Program-made: the position numbers and the translations under genes
Assembly (NCBI RefSeq): GCF_020921035.1
Contig: NC_063152.1
Coordinates: 31,557,903 to 31,621,902, forward strand
Source: Rhodamnia argentea
Taxonomy: Eukaryota; Streptophyta; Magnoliopsida; Myrtales; Myrtaceae
Length of the DNA: 64,000 nt
Reading direction: 5' to 3'
Notes under the pieces: model-generated
What the model saw: only the letters and a program-made list of their open reading frames with translations
The model's database searches: none
What the model was told of the DNA's origin: nothing
Shown: piece by piece, positions 11,060 through 22,800 of the stretch
How positions within the stretch are numbered: the stretch's first letter is position 1
Layout of the letters: the number at the start of each line of letters is the position of its first letter

Positions 11060-14000
11060 TCAAAACCGCATCAACCTCTCCTTGGACTCACTAGGGTGTA
11101 TAATTACAGAGTCCAGACACAGACCTCCCTTAGTGTGTGTACAATCGATTTGCGTCATGGAGAACTTCACCTTGGTGAACGCCTGCTGGCTGCGGACGGC
11201 AAAGTCCCCGACATGGTAGTTCACCCATTTCCCAGGCTCGCCAAGGAAACACTGGGATGAAGCAGACTGGCCGTCCGAAGTCCACAGCTGGAACCGCACG
11301 GGCTTTTTGTCCCAACCGTGTACATGCTCCGAGTTGCAAATCCTGCGACCGAACCTCTTCTGGGCCCGGCCCAACTGGATTCTGAAGAAGATGCTGTAGG
11401 ACCCCGCGGGGAACGGGAATTCCATCTCTCCCTCGACTTGGAACCACCATGTTTGCTGGAGATACGCAACAGTTCCAAACCTGCATTTGGGTGGGATTTT
11501 CAATTAGCTCCAAAGCTCAATCCCGAGGCATATAGAAAGATATGGAAACGCCAAATGAATCAACAGAAACAAATTGAAAAAGAAATTGCAAACGATGAAG
11601 TTTGTACATGGTTAAGCTTTTTTTAAAATCCTACATGAATTGAACAAAAAGGAAAAAATCCCAAATAGAGCAAATTTCGTTCTTTTTTCTAACTGAAGTA
11701 TTGGAGCCTCTTAAAGCACTCTACTAATCTGTCGAGGAAGTCTCCCATTGCATTGCAACTAAGTAGTTACCAAGGCAGGGGAAACCTGGCAGTGGCCCAA
11801 AGGAAACTTTTTTCAATAGGACTAACCCATGACTCCACCTCCTTAGGTGTTGTTTGGTGTTGATTTTTAGCCAAAACCGAAAGTGCTCTCTCAAAAACAG
11901 CCATCTAGTTGGACACTTTATTTAACTGTGATAATTCATGCGGATAACATTATTCACCAACAATGCTGCTATAAGATTTTCAATTGGCACACCCAATTCC
12001 CAGAACAAACCTCGGCAATGATAAGTCAACAAGGCTAAAGAAACAAAAAAGGCCAAGACCGTACAAAGAAGCACTCATGTTTTTTGGAAGACAAAAACCC
12101 AAAGAAACTTTATATCCCTCCAACCATACTTGGCCATTTCCCATAAATTGCTAAATAGCATAATAGATGTCAAGCACCAACCGCACATGTAGATGACAGG
12201 ACTTAGGCTATCGTGCTCTAAGAAAAAGAGTAGCATTTCAGATTTGGTAACAAATAACATATAGTGCAACCCACATGACTACACTCTATACAAGTTCCGA
12301 TGCCTTTTTCTATTTTCTTTCCAACAACGAGAGAAAATAAGGATGGCGAAATTTACAAGGTGATAAAGTTTTCGAGACAGTTGCCCTGACTTCTTGATGG
12401 ACGCCATGTCAACTGTCAATAACAGCAGGAAAGTTCAGCTGTTGAGGCTACAAAGCATGTCATGGTCCAAAAGTTTAATATTCCAAAGAAAGTTGGAACC
12501 ATCTAATTGCATCAAATTCTGATTGCTGCATCACGCCTAAATTGAGTTTGATATTTGAAAAGAATAGATAAACCTCTAACCAGTTAGTCCTTTCATTTTC
12601 TGATATTGCCTGCATAAATAACCCAAGAGATATAACAACTAGATGTAGGAATGAAAGCTCAGTACTGAGTCTGTTCTTAAAGCATCATGGTTATAACTTC
12701 TTGAAGACAACTGCTAATACACAATATAGAAGAATCAGAAAGATAGTCCACCAACTAAACTAAACCAAACTGATAGGTCCTTCATCATCAGGTTAAGAAC
12801 AGTAAGCACCGGTTCTTAAGGTCATCTAGCAAGAGCATCCAAAAAGATAGCATGATTATATCCAAAAAAGAAAACGGCACTTCCATGATGAGAAGCTTTG
12901 CACAAATAATGCTAAAAATCCCGTGCAGAAACTAATAGGCAAACAGGCCAAACATCAAGATGTAAAATCCATGGAATTTGCAAACAGAAATACTAAGATA
13001 ATTAAGGGGCCTCTTTAGGATGATTAAAATGAGGAATCCCCAATCCCAAACACTTTTGGGGCCCTGTCGAGAAATTTACCAAAACAATAAGTTCCAAAAG
13101 ACACATATAATTTCGTCAAAGAATCTTTGACAAGGAATTAACATGAGACTCACCTAGATTCCTCCGTTGGGATGTGACTCCAATATCTCCTATCATCAAT
13201 CCCAGTAATAGCTAAGCCTTTTGAAGCAATAGATATACAAACACGGCTGGTAAATTTATCCAGCCAAACTTTCTGGCAAGACAGACAGACAACAATACCG
13301 CATCAGCTATGCTGTGTAAAGCTTGCTTAACTGAAAACTTGGGCAATCGAATCGTAAATCGAACTCGACTAACTCGTATAGACCGGCAAATTAAACCCTA
13401 TGCTGATATAATTTGGCGCGGGGGCTTTACACGCAGTACATACATCAAAGAGACGAACCCAGTTCACAAAACAAGTAAAAGATATCCAAAAAATTGAGGT
13501 ATGTTTTAGCTGAAGTAAACCACCAGGAGAAAATAACAGTTACTAATAATGCCGGTACTCTCACCACAAAAGCTCCACACATATCTAGCAGATTTTAATA
13601 AAATTAATAAGAAGAAAAGCTCAATTTCAACTACCGTTGACATATTCCTATTTCTCAGATCCCCATCAACAAATTTTTCATCAATTGAAAATAAAAACCC
13701 AGCTTTTCTCCGCATCTTTATCAGCTACGAGCCAAAAGAAGAGATCAACAATCCTTACAAGTGAAAACCTCATGATCATCCAAATAGAAGACAAACCCAA
13801 AAACAGATCATTTCCTCGCTGAACGATCATCAGAAATTCATTTCTCTACTGAAAATTCGTCGACTTCTAACGATAATTCCGCTAAGAAACCTTTACCTTT
13901 GTGCCTCCATCGAAAACGTTAGCTCGACAAAGCCTCGTGTACATCTCTCTCTTGCTCAAGCCATTTCCAACGACACAGTCCCCACCTAGCACCTTCTCGA

Positions 14001-14220
14001 CGAGAACGCGGTAGTTCTCGGGCAACTTCGATTCCCAGACGAAATCGGCCCACGACGCCCCTCGAAACGCCCGATTCAGCCTCCCCAGCCGGCAAATATC
14101 CGTCGGCTCCAAGTAGGCCAAGACCGACGCCGCGCAGCTCTCCGGCAAGTCCCCCAGGCTCGTCGCCGCCGGCGGGGAAGGCGCGCAACCCAGGGATTCC
14201 CTCGAGAAGATCAAACCCAT
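11060..14220 (-). CDS. F-box protein with phloem protein 2 domain (PP2-A13-like)
   Basis: Exons 14220-13897, 13272-13154 and 11480-11060 give 287 aa. The N-terminus starts MGLIFS. Residues about 20-75 form the F-box (LGDLPESCAASVLAYLEP then ICRLGRLNRAFR), which binds SKP1 in an SCF ubiquitin ligase. Residues about 105-280 form the PP2 lectin-like domain, with the hallmarks ITGIDDRRYWSHIPTEESR, RRICNSEHVHGWD, PVRFQL and FSMTQIDCTHTKGGLC. Arabidopsis PP2-A11 to A15 have the same order, and the closest in memory is PP2-A13; the orthologue is not fixed. The family is thought to recruit glycosylated or other targets for ubiquitination; the substrate is unknown. Intron 2 is long (about 1.7 kb). The first exon is strongly GC-rich compared with the introns. 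Confidence 0.93.
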
Positions 14221-14544
14221 TTCCGGACGACGTCCCGATACCCGATGAACGAGACCCGAAAAAGATCAGAACTTTCTTGGAGAACCCCAGGAGTCGCGGT
14301 CGAATGTGGAGGCGAGAGGAAATGGGGAGGTGGGTTTTGTAAACAGACGCGTAGACATATCGGATTGGCTTCGATTTCCTTATCCAGATGTAAATTAATC
14401 TCTGGGTTGTCTTGTCTGTTCGGCTCTGTTGTGCTTTGTTTGTTTGTTGGCTCTAGAGAGATAAAGCGGAGGACAGGGGAGGATGGAGAGGACGTTGATG
14501 GCGATGAACACGAATCGTTAATATTCGTCCGATAAAACACCGAT

Positions 14545-14552
14545 CTTTTATA
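14545..14552 (-). promoter_or_regulatory. TATA box of the F-box/PP2 gene
   Basis: On the minus strand this reads TATAAAAG, about 325 nt before the start codon at 14220. Sequence and distance fit a TATA box with a long 5' leader. No other element was assigned. Confidence 0.4.
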
Positions 14553-16640
14553 TGGGGAAATTGGGAAATTGATTCAGCGGTTCGCTGTCGATATCAAGCA
14601 GAGTCGCGCGAAATTTGCTGGGGGCGGTGACGATGGTTTGAGACTTCAACTCTATTTGTTCTCTCTGGGAGTCAAATTGGATGACTGGTAGTTTGCGTGG
14701 TCACCATTGGTTTTTGAAAGATCATTCCAACGGTGAGCTGTTCAAGAACCAAGAACAACAATTTTCGATCGAGACAAAACCGCTTTCTCATCTTCTCCTG
14801 GCACGAAAGAAATCACTTTGTTAAATCAATAGATAAATGAAAACAAACTATTTTGTCTCAAAACGATTTCCACAAAAAGTACTTTATTTAATCGTGAAGT
14901 TTTCGGTAATTATTTAGACAGCATTTTTCTAGAGATGATCGCTCGAATCGCCTGCAGAAAATAAATGAAACGACCGACTCGAATTCCGCACATTTCTATT
15001 CATTTCTAATCGAAGTAAATCTAATAATCCTGTCGAAACTTTGGTAACGACGCACGATGAGATACACGTATGCTAGCTCGACTCGATAATTGTTAACTTT
15101 AAATCTGGGGACGCGTATGACAACACTTACGGATTAGAATTTCTGTTCCGGAAGTGCTTCTAAAGCAAAAATCCGTTCGATAATACAATTTCTGCAGCAG
15201 AAATCCGTTTCATTATGCAACTTCACTTTTCTACTTCTTGAGCATTTTGTTGATCTAAAAGAAATTTTGGAACCATTTGAAGAAGTAAAAAAAAAAAATT
15301 TACTTCTCTCCTGAAATTAATTTTTAGGATAGAATTGCTGCCATGCGCACCTGGGGCCACCATAAATTAATTGACTACTGCTTGTTCCCTCAACCAATTT
15401 AGGGGGAAAAAAAATCTATGTCCATTTATATCTATATTTATCTACGTCAACCTTGAATGGCTTATGACACCCTTGGATGGTAGGGACATGTTTTCTGCGC
15501 CACCAAATTCGAATTGAAATTTCCAGTGTTGGCAGATCCTCCCAATGTCGGTCAGATCCAATTCTCATGTAGCATTAACACGATCCTCACCTTAAATAAT
15601 AGGACCAACCCAGACCAAAAGTGGTATTATTGCATTGTACTATATTAAAATTCATGACCCACATCGTTGTTAACATTGACATTGAAATCAACGGCGCCGA
15701 TGATTCCATGAAAAAGGAAAAAATAAATAAAACGAGCCGAAATCATTTAAGTTGAACTGTTATCTACACATGTAATCAAGAAAGGAACAAGCGCTCGATA
15801 TGTCATATCGACCTCATGGATCGATTGCAGATAAGGAAGAAAAAAAAAAGAGCTGCGTCCGATGCACGTAAGACCAACTCGCATGCACCGTCGGACCGAG
15901 TGGGTCCGGCAAGGAGCTACGTTTCTCCCTTCTTTCGTTTTCAAATCTCTCCTCTAATAAAAGAATAAATACGTATCATACACGCATTAGTCTTTTACTC
16001 TATAATGAGAATAGACCCCCCCAAAAGGGTGATTTTCAATGTCATGTACGTCGTTGATTCTTCATAGGAGTTTGAGGTTTCAACGATGTATATGTTTTTA
16101 GACACGGGAATGTTGGATTAAGCCGCAACTTATGTAGCTCGTAGAAAAGATTTTTAATCCTAAATTTATTGTACGGGTGTCAATTTAATCATAAACTTTT
16201 CGATTTTATCAATTTAATCTTAAAATTTTGTGCGAAATTTCAATATATTTCCAGCAAAAATTGATCGGAATGACTTCGGTGGAATACCGCACAAAGGTTT
16301 AGGACCAAGTTCAAAAAATTATAAACTTTAAAACTGAAGACATTCGTACAATAATTTTAGGGTTGATCGGGTGCTTTTTCCTTTATTCATGCCTTTACGT
16401 GTGAATTATTATCTTTTCTGACGTAAAAAATTCATGGGACGTGTGAACTTATCATCAACACATGGTTTTATTTTTTATTTTTGGAACAAATAGACGGCTA
16501 TGTAGCAAGATCTAATCAATGCCAAGGCCAGGTATAACCACGACAACAGGTGAGGAAACTTCTTTCCCCTAGTTATCGTAACTTGATTTGTTTGAAAAGT
16601 TATAAATTCCATAACAAAGTAATGAGATAAGTATACTATA

Positions 16641-16985
16641 AGCCATAAAACTTATCACAAAAAATATAATTAAGTCTCAAAACTTTTAAAAAGTACAATT
16701 AAGACATAAAACTTATTGCGAATATACAATTGAGTCCTAAAATTTTTAAAAGATGCAATCAAATCCTAAAGTTTGTCAAGTGTATGCAATCAAATCCTTC
16801 TATTTACTCTATCCAATTCGACAAGCAAAAAATGCTAACAGGTCTTAAAACTTAATTGCACCAACTCGACAAGTTTTAGGACTTCATTACGCTTTTTGAA
16901 AAATTTAGGACTTAAATTACAATCTCGCGATAAGTTTTCGGATTTAATTATACTTTTTGAAAATTTTAAGAGTCGATTGCACTCT
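16641..16985. repeat. Modular foldback repeat (MITE-like)
   Basis: The left half repeats a unit of roughly 55 bp built from AAAACTTAT, CAATTAAG and CTCAAAACTTTTAAAA. The right half carries the same words reverse-complemented (GATAAGTTTT, CTTTTTGAAAATTTTAAG). The whole can therefore fold into an imperfect hairpin. There is no coding capacity. The class is inferred from structure only. Confidence 0.65.
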
Positions 16986-17134
16986 CGTAAAAAGGAATAA
17001 AATTTCTAATGCACTTATCTTTAAAATAATCAATTACCAAACTCGCATTAAAGGATGGGCGAACCAAATTCGAGATATTATCGCTATTTTTTCGATATAC
17101 GAGGGGCCGACGGAGCTCGACGGGTTGGTCTCTC

Positions 17135-17278
17135 TCGATCGAGAGATCGAGAGAGAGAGAGAGAGAGAGAATTTGACAAGTGACCGGCACCTGCCTCCTC
17201 AAATGGTCTTCCTCTCCACAGCTCTGCGACTGCGATGATCCAAATAGCGAGCGAGAGAGAGAGAGGGAGAGAGAGGGG
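17135..17278. repeat. Two (GA)n tracts close together
   Basis: GA-rich runs at about 17138-17171 and 17250-17278 are separated by about 80 bp of non-repetitive DNA. They are simple microsatellites with no nearby gene. Confidence 0.75.
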
Positions 17279-19420
17279 TCGTTTTCGAGATTTAGCAAAA
17301 GCCAGCATGCGATGCTGACTTTTGGGAGAACCGGACTCAGTGACTCCGATGGACTTTTGAGAGAACATCTGAAGAAATATCTGGACTCAATCGAAAGGTT
17401 ACAAAAATTCAGAAACGTATTAGCTTCCCGCTTTAACAAAAGAAGAAGAAGAAGGAATTATCAAGAAAAAGTCATCAATCGGTTACAATTATGTTAATTC
17501 ATTTCTAAACTCTTATTTTTTTTTTTACCAATTGAGTCTATTTGTGCCCGATCAATTTTGGCAAGAAATCGCTTACACAAACAATTTTTTTTATAATTTT
17601 TTAATATTTTTTAAGATTATTTATTTTCCTTTTCTTCTTCCTCCGGACGGTCACTTAGGATCGTCGACAGGCCCGAGGCGAGGGCTAGCGAGGTCAACTT
17701 CATCGGCAACGAGGGCGCTCTCCCACGGCGATTATTAAAAATCGTTCGTGTTAATACCGATCGCGCCACGTCATCGATTTCTGGTTAAAATTAGATGGAT
17801 GGATCGAACCGACACAAATACGAAAAGTTTAAGATTCAATTCGCAAAAAAAAAAAAAGATTTATGAGTAAATTAGCACAATTACAATTTGTTTATGACTT
17901 TTTTTTTGGTAATTTTCTACAAAAAAAAAAAAGTGAAAAATCATCTGCACATGTCAAAAGTTTTGAAAATAACTTGTTTTACGAGCCTCACATGATGTCC
18001 GATGGGTTTTAGATAATCAGGATTTTATAGTTGTTAAAAAGCCGAATTCATAAATTTAAATCGATAGACAAAGAAAGATTATATGAATATTAAACATATT
18101 TAGATATTATAATCGACCGATTTGAAATAATATTTTCACGATATCCGTGTTCTTGAATCACTTACACGGAAAAAGGACAAATACGTCGACGTCGACGGGA
18201 CAAACCAAAAACGAGAATGGAAGAAGAGGGAAAACATGTTGGAAATGACAAGATGAGCAATCGAATTTGAGAAAGGACATCCCCGGCATATCATATGCGG
18301 CTTGCTGCAACTTGCAAGTCCGAGCATTCCAGCTGGGAAAATCACTTCCGGCCGTTCGTTTTACCTGTAAATATTTTGCGACAGGAACAGTCCTTGTCAT
18401 TCGTCACTTCCAAAATGCTCAGATAATCTTCTTACTTGGCGTCATTGATTGCCACTCGGACGTTAAAGTTGTTCACTGACCGATGATCGTTGTCCCTCAG
18501 CCTTTCGTGTCAAGGGGCACACAAAAGTAAAAAAAAAAAAAAAACCTAAATTCTTTTGGTTTTGTCAAAGAGTGGAATTTAAAATTGATTGGGTAATTTT
18601 CCATCTTTTCTTCTATTTTGGCGTTATGGTGTTAGGAAGGGTCAAGGGCAGCGTGTTAGGGATGATGCGTTCTGGTAGTCAGGGAGAAATCGCTAGGGGG
18701 CTCCGTGCGCACGGATATCATTCCATATGGTCGCTTTCTATAGGTTGTCAAGTGGAATTTTGAGAAAACACCTCGATTTTGTCTTTCTTCCGACTGAAAT
18801 TTCAGTTGATTCGATTTCCGGTGCAGGAAATTAGCGCCTTTTCATTTACATTATGCTGGAGTGATTAGCTCTTTATTCCCCTACTTAGCATTTCCTTCCT
18901 CATCATCTTCCTTTGTGTCTATAACCGGCCGTTACGACCGGATAAAGATCCCCTTACATCGCACGGTATTTCCGTTATCGTCTCAAAACTCAACCACTTG
19001 TTAACTTTTTGATGCATAGAAATGATATAAGCACCAACAGGTGAAATATAATGATCCATCCTCGAGACAATCATCCGGACTAATCCGGTGTCCATATGCT
19101 GATCCACTTTAAGGAGATTAAAGCAGTTGTTAGACGCTAATGCTAACGTCGCCTCATTCATTGAATCCTCGTGCCCCAGTCTAATGTCCGGGCGGTGCAG
19201 GTTGTGGGGTTGATATGGGTGAAACCTCCACTTGATCAGAGAAACAAATGCCCCCAAGTGACAATTTGACGAGAACAGGGGCAAATGGACGGCTGAATAC
19301 TTGGCTGAATCCGCACATGGACCGAATAATTGATCGTGGCCGTGGCTGTGGATCATACGGTCCCGTGAGCCCCAATGGCCGTGACTTCACTTGGTCCATC
19401 CGATTCCTAGACCTAACACG

Positions 19421-19447
19421 TACTCACGGTACTCACGGTACTCACGG
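19421..19447. repeat. Perfect 9-bp tandem repeat, three copies
   Basis: TACTCACGG is repeated three times without mismatch (19421-19429, 19430-19438, 19439-19447), followed shortly by a GA tract. It is a small minisatellite-type array. Confidence 0.9.
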
Positions 19448-19667
19448 CATCATAAAACAAATTTCACATTCAGAGAGAGAGAGAGAGAGAGAGTTTTACA
19501 AGCTTCGGTTTCTAATTGGCTTAAGCATGCGGTCAATAACAGCACACCCAAAATCAAGCACGAACCCTCCCAGAGTACAAGAGGGAACTGTGCTCGACAA
19601 TGAAATGCCATAAGTACATTAACAAATTTTGTAACCATCAGTGTTTCGTTCAACAAATATTCTTGCC

Positions 19668-19775
19668 ACTTCTAAGTTACTTTTGATCGATCCAACAGCA
19701 CAACCCAGATAAAAGCCAGCGACTTCTAAGTTCCTTTTGATCGATCAAACAGCACAACCCAGATAAAAGCCAGCG
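19668..19775. repeat. 54-bp tandem duplication just downstream of the PUX8 stop
   Basis: Two adjacent 54-bp units (19668-19721 and 19722-19775) begin ACTTCTAAGTT and end AAAAGCCAGCG, and differ at two positions. The array starts about 40 bp past the PUX8 stop codon in the direction of transcription, so it probably lies in the 3' UTR. Each unit contains the palindrome GATCGATC. Confidence 0.85.
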
Positions 19776-19814
19776 TTTCGTAATTCATGAAACTACAGTA
19801 TCATGGATGTCACG

Positions 19815-22800
19815 CTAAATTACCTCAAGAAACAGCGCTTCTTGTTTGCTTGTAAGCCCAAGCTCTTTTAGAGTCAACATGCTCTCACCGTCAGTAAAAG
19901 CACGCCGCGGGTAAGGCCTCACCTGTTCAAAAACCACATAAGCACTTGCACGTAAAACCAGAGGTATCTTCCCAGGTGTCATATCACATCTTTTCTTTTC
20001 ATATATATTCACGATTCATGCCTTTTGAAGTTGAACAATAAACCAACACTCTCTCAAGTGAAGTGTTTCGTAGTAAAGAGCAAAAATCCAGCAAGGATCT
20101 GAAGTATTACCAGCCTATATGTACCAGGCTTGACTACCCTACCGATGTCTATGAAGTCAAAAAGACACTGTAGAGAAAAACAAAAACCAGAATAAGCGGG
20201 GATAAGGTAAGTACAATGAGCAAATTCTTTGAAATCAATAATATAAATAAATAAATAAAGAAAGAAAAGAACTCCTATTCAACTTGATTCACCTGCAACT
20301 TATCAGATTTGAGGAACCGTCGGCCTCGCCGGCTGCCATCCGGCATTCTCACTAGGAGGGTTATCGCATTTTCATCATCTGGCATGGGTTCCTGAGGAAG
20401 AGAAGCCTCCTTTGCGGCTAGTTGTCTCTCAAATTCCTGTCATAGAAACCATAAATGCTAAAGATGCAACTATAAAGCTAAAGTAATGGTCAAAAAGCAA
20501 TACACTGCCTCTTCGGTGAAACCTTACACAAGAGAGAGATAAAAGCACCGCATAGGTACCACCCACCCGGGTGGCGCCGCTGGTTCGCGCACTTTTCCTC
20601 TCGCAAAAGGTCGAGTGTTCGAATCCCAAGGGCGTCGCGGGGTGACTTACCCGGTGGCACGTGTGTGGTGGCTAGCACGTGTTGCCCCCAAGGTTTACCC
20701 CCCGGCTGCCGGCCGTGGGGGGTTCCTTGGGTCATAAAAAAAAAAAAAAAAAAGCACCGCACGAGTAATACCGTAAGATGATCGGTGCTATGTCATGTAC
20801 CGTGAGCAGAACTAAGTTAACATCAAATTAGTGATCCAAAAAAACTAACTGAGAAATGGAGTAGAATAGACACTTTGATTTCTATACCTGATGGTCCCAC
20901 AAATTAATAAACAAATAATCCTCTCTAATTTATTTAATTAGACAACTCTAAAGTTTGCGCTACATTTGAAGTAAGACCAATGCTAGCAAGACTGCAAATG
21001 GATCACAAAATTGAATTACTGAGTGATGTGAAAACTACAACTGCATATTTGAAAAAGTGAATCACATTCAAAATCCATTAGGACTTCCCCGCAGCATTTT
21101 GTAAACCAATCTTATTATTGGGGACTGTTCTTACTATTAATAGAAGACTGAATGAAATTTCCATTTCATGGCTCCAGAGGAACGACAATGCTCTTGGTTG
21201 GCAGACTGCTCATTCCAATAAAGCAGGCATTAGCCCTTGTTTGACAAATTATTTTGTAGATTCACTCTGCTAAAGAGGGCATTCTAGCTTGCAAGTTCCC
21301 CAATAAACAAGGGGAAAGGATATTGGAAGCAGAATGGCAATCCATTCCTGCCATGCACCTCCAACCAAACATGACCTAAGATGCCTAGACCATGCATCAT
21401 GTATCATAGAGGACTTTACAATTGTCCATTCAAGGCTATTGTCAATTATGATCAGCTGTCAGTTACTTCAAAGCACAACAGGACAGAAAGAGAAATCTGA
21501 CGAGTCTACCTGCTCCTCCTCCAATTTCCTGCGCGATTCTTCCTCTTTTTGTCTTTCTTCTTCAAGAGCAGCTTCTCTGGCTGCTTCCTCTTCCAAACGA
21601 CGAGCTTCAGCATCTGCCTTGGCCCTCATTTCCTTCTCTTGGTCAGCTTGCAGTGACGCAAGATACTCATCATCCTGCGTGCATAATATTTGTAAAACGG
21701 ACAGTGGACCTGCTAAAGAGAATAATCTACACTAGAAGCCCAAAATAAAACCTGTTGTTCCCTTATTAAGCGCTGGGCTTCAAGAGAGGGTGATGGAGGT
21801 CGAGGTGGTCGCCGGGGATAAAGACTATCACCTCGCATGAATTGATGAGGTCCATATGCGTAACTATATCCAGTCCCTTCAGGAATCCCACCGAACATTG
21901 CAGCTTCAAGCATAACTGCTTCATCATGCTCCTCGGAGGAGATACCACCCCACTTAAATATGACAAACAGGGGAGAAAAGGGGAAAAAAAAAAACACATG
22001 AGCTGGAAAAGAGAAGGTAATTGCAATAAAGAAAGAACCAAAGGGCAACATTATGGCACCACATCAGAAGGGAACGCGCTTCCATCATGCTGATGTTGAC
22101 TATGAATATTCTGTTCGGAAGGTGGTGGATCATCGTCAATTTCTTGGACAGCTGCAACAGCACGGGCAGAGCTACGCCTGGGCCTTTGCCTAATGAGAGG
22201 TTGCTCCACTTCTTCAACTTCATCTTGGTTTGATGGTCCTCCTGTGTCAAGCCTATAGGGACAATTCAAAGAAGCAGCATATAACGATTATATATGACAA
22301 ATGTCGAAATTTTGATGCTGCTCGACATCACTTACCTCCCATTTGATGAAGCCAATTTGCTCAGTTCTACCTCTGAACTATTGTGATCCACTGCTTTCGA
22401 GTCACCAAGGTCATCAATTTGCTCATCCAATGCTTTTTCTTGCTCGGTGGTCTGTTTACAATTTTCTCTTCATGTGAGACTGGAACACTGACATAACATT
22501 TCTGCTGTAGCGGAAATTACTAGATCCCCAATACAGGGGGAAAAAAAAAAATTACCTTCAAGGACAATGAAACAGCATGGGCAAGTTCAGGATCCTCCAA
22601 CTGAGATTGCCTTTGTGGAGGACCAGGTTCACTCGATTCCTAAATCAATAATGAAAAACACAGATGGTTCACGAAGGCATTCATAATAGAATATCATTGA
22701 TATACACATACTACAATATGACAAAGGTTGGAATAGTTAGGACAACATACATTTTGGAGAAGGTCGCTCCTCTCAATATCCTGTTTCGATGCCTCAATGG

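Larger units (their letters stand above)
14553..19667. other. Gene-poor repeat-rich intergenic DNA
   Basis: About 5 kb without a supported gene. It contains AT-rich degenerate repeats: a motif group near 15120-15290, a 'gtgtcaatttaatc / aacttttcgatttt' element near 16150-16370 whose words recur at 36720-37020, the modular foldback at 16641-16985, and GA tracts around 17140-17280 and 19474-19493. The longest open frame (minus strand, 18919-19356, 145 aa) has protein-like composition but no recognised domain. Confidence 0.5.

Noticed and set aside
19421..19447. CRISPR-like repeat array
   Set aside because: The units are directly adjacent 9-mers without spacers, in plant nuclear DNA; it is a minisatellite.
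20571..20626. A functional tRNA gene
   Set aside because: A and B boxes are present, but no cloverleaf with paired acceptor stem closes. The A tail and target duplication show it is a SINE head.
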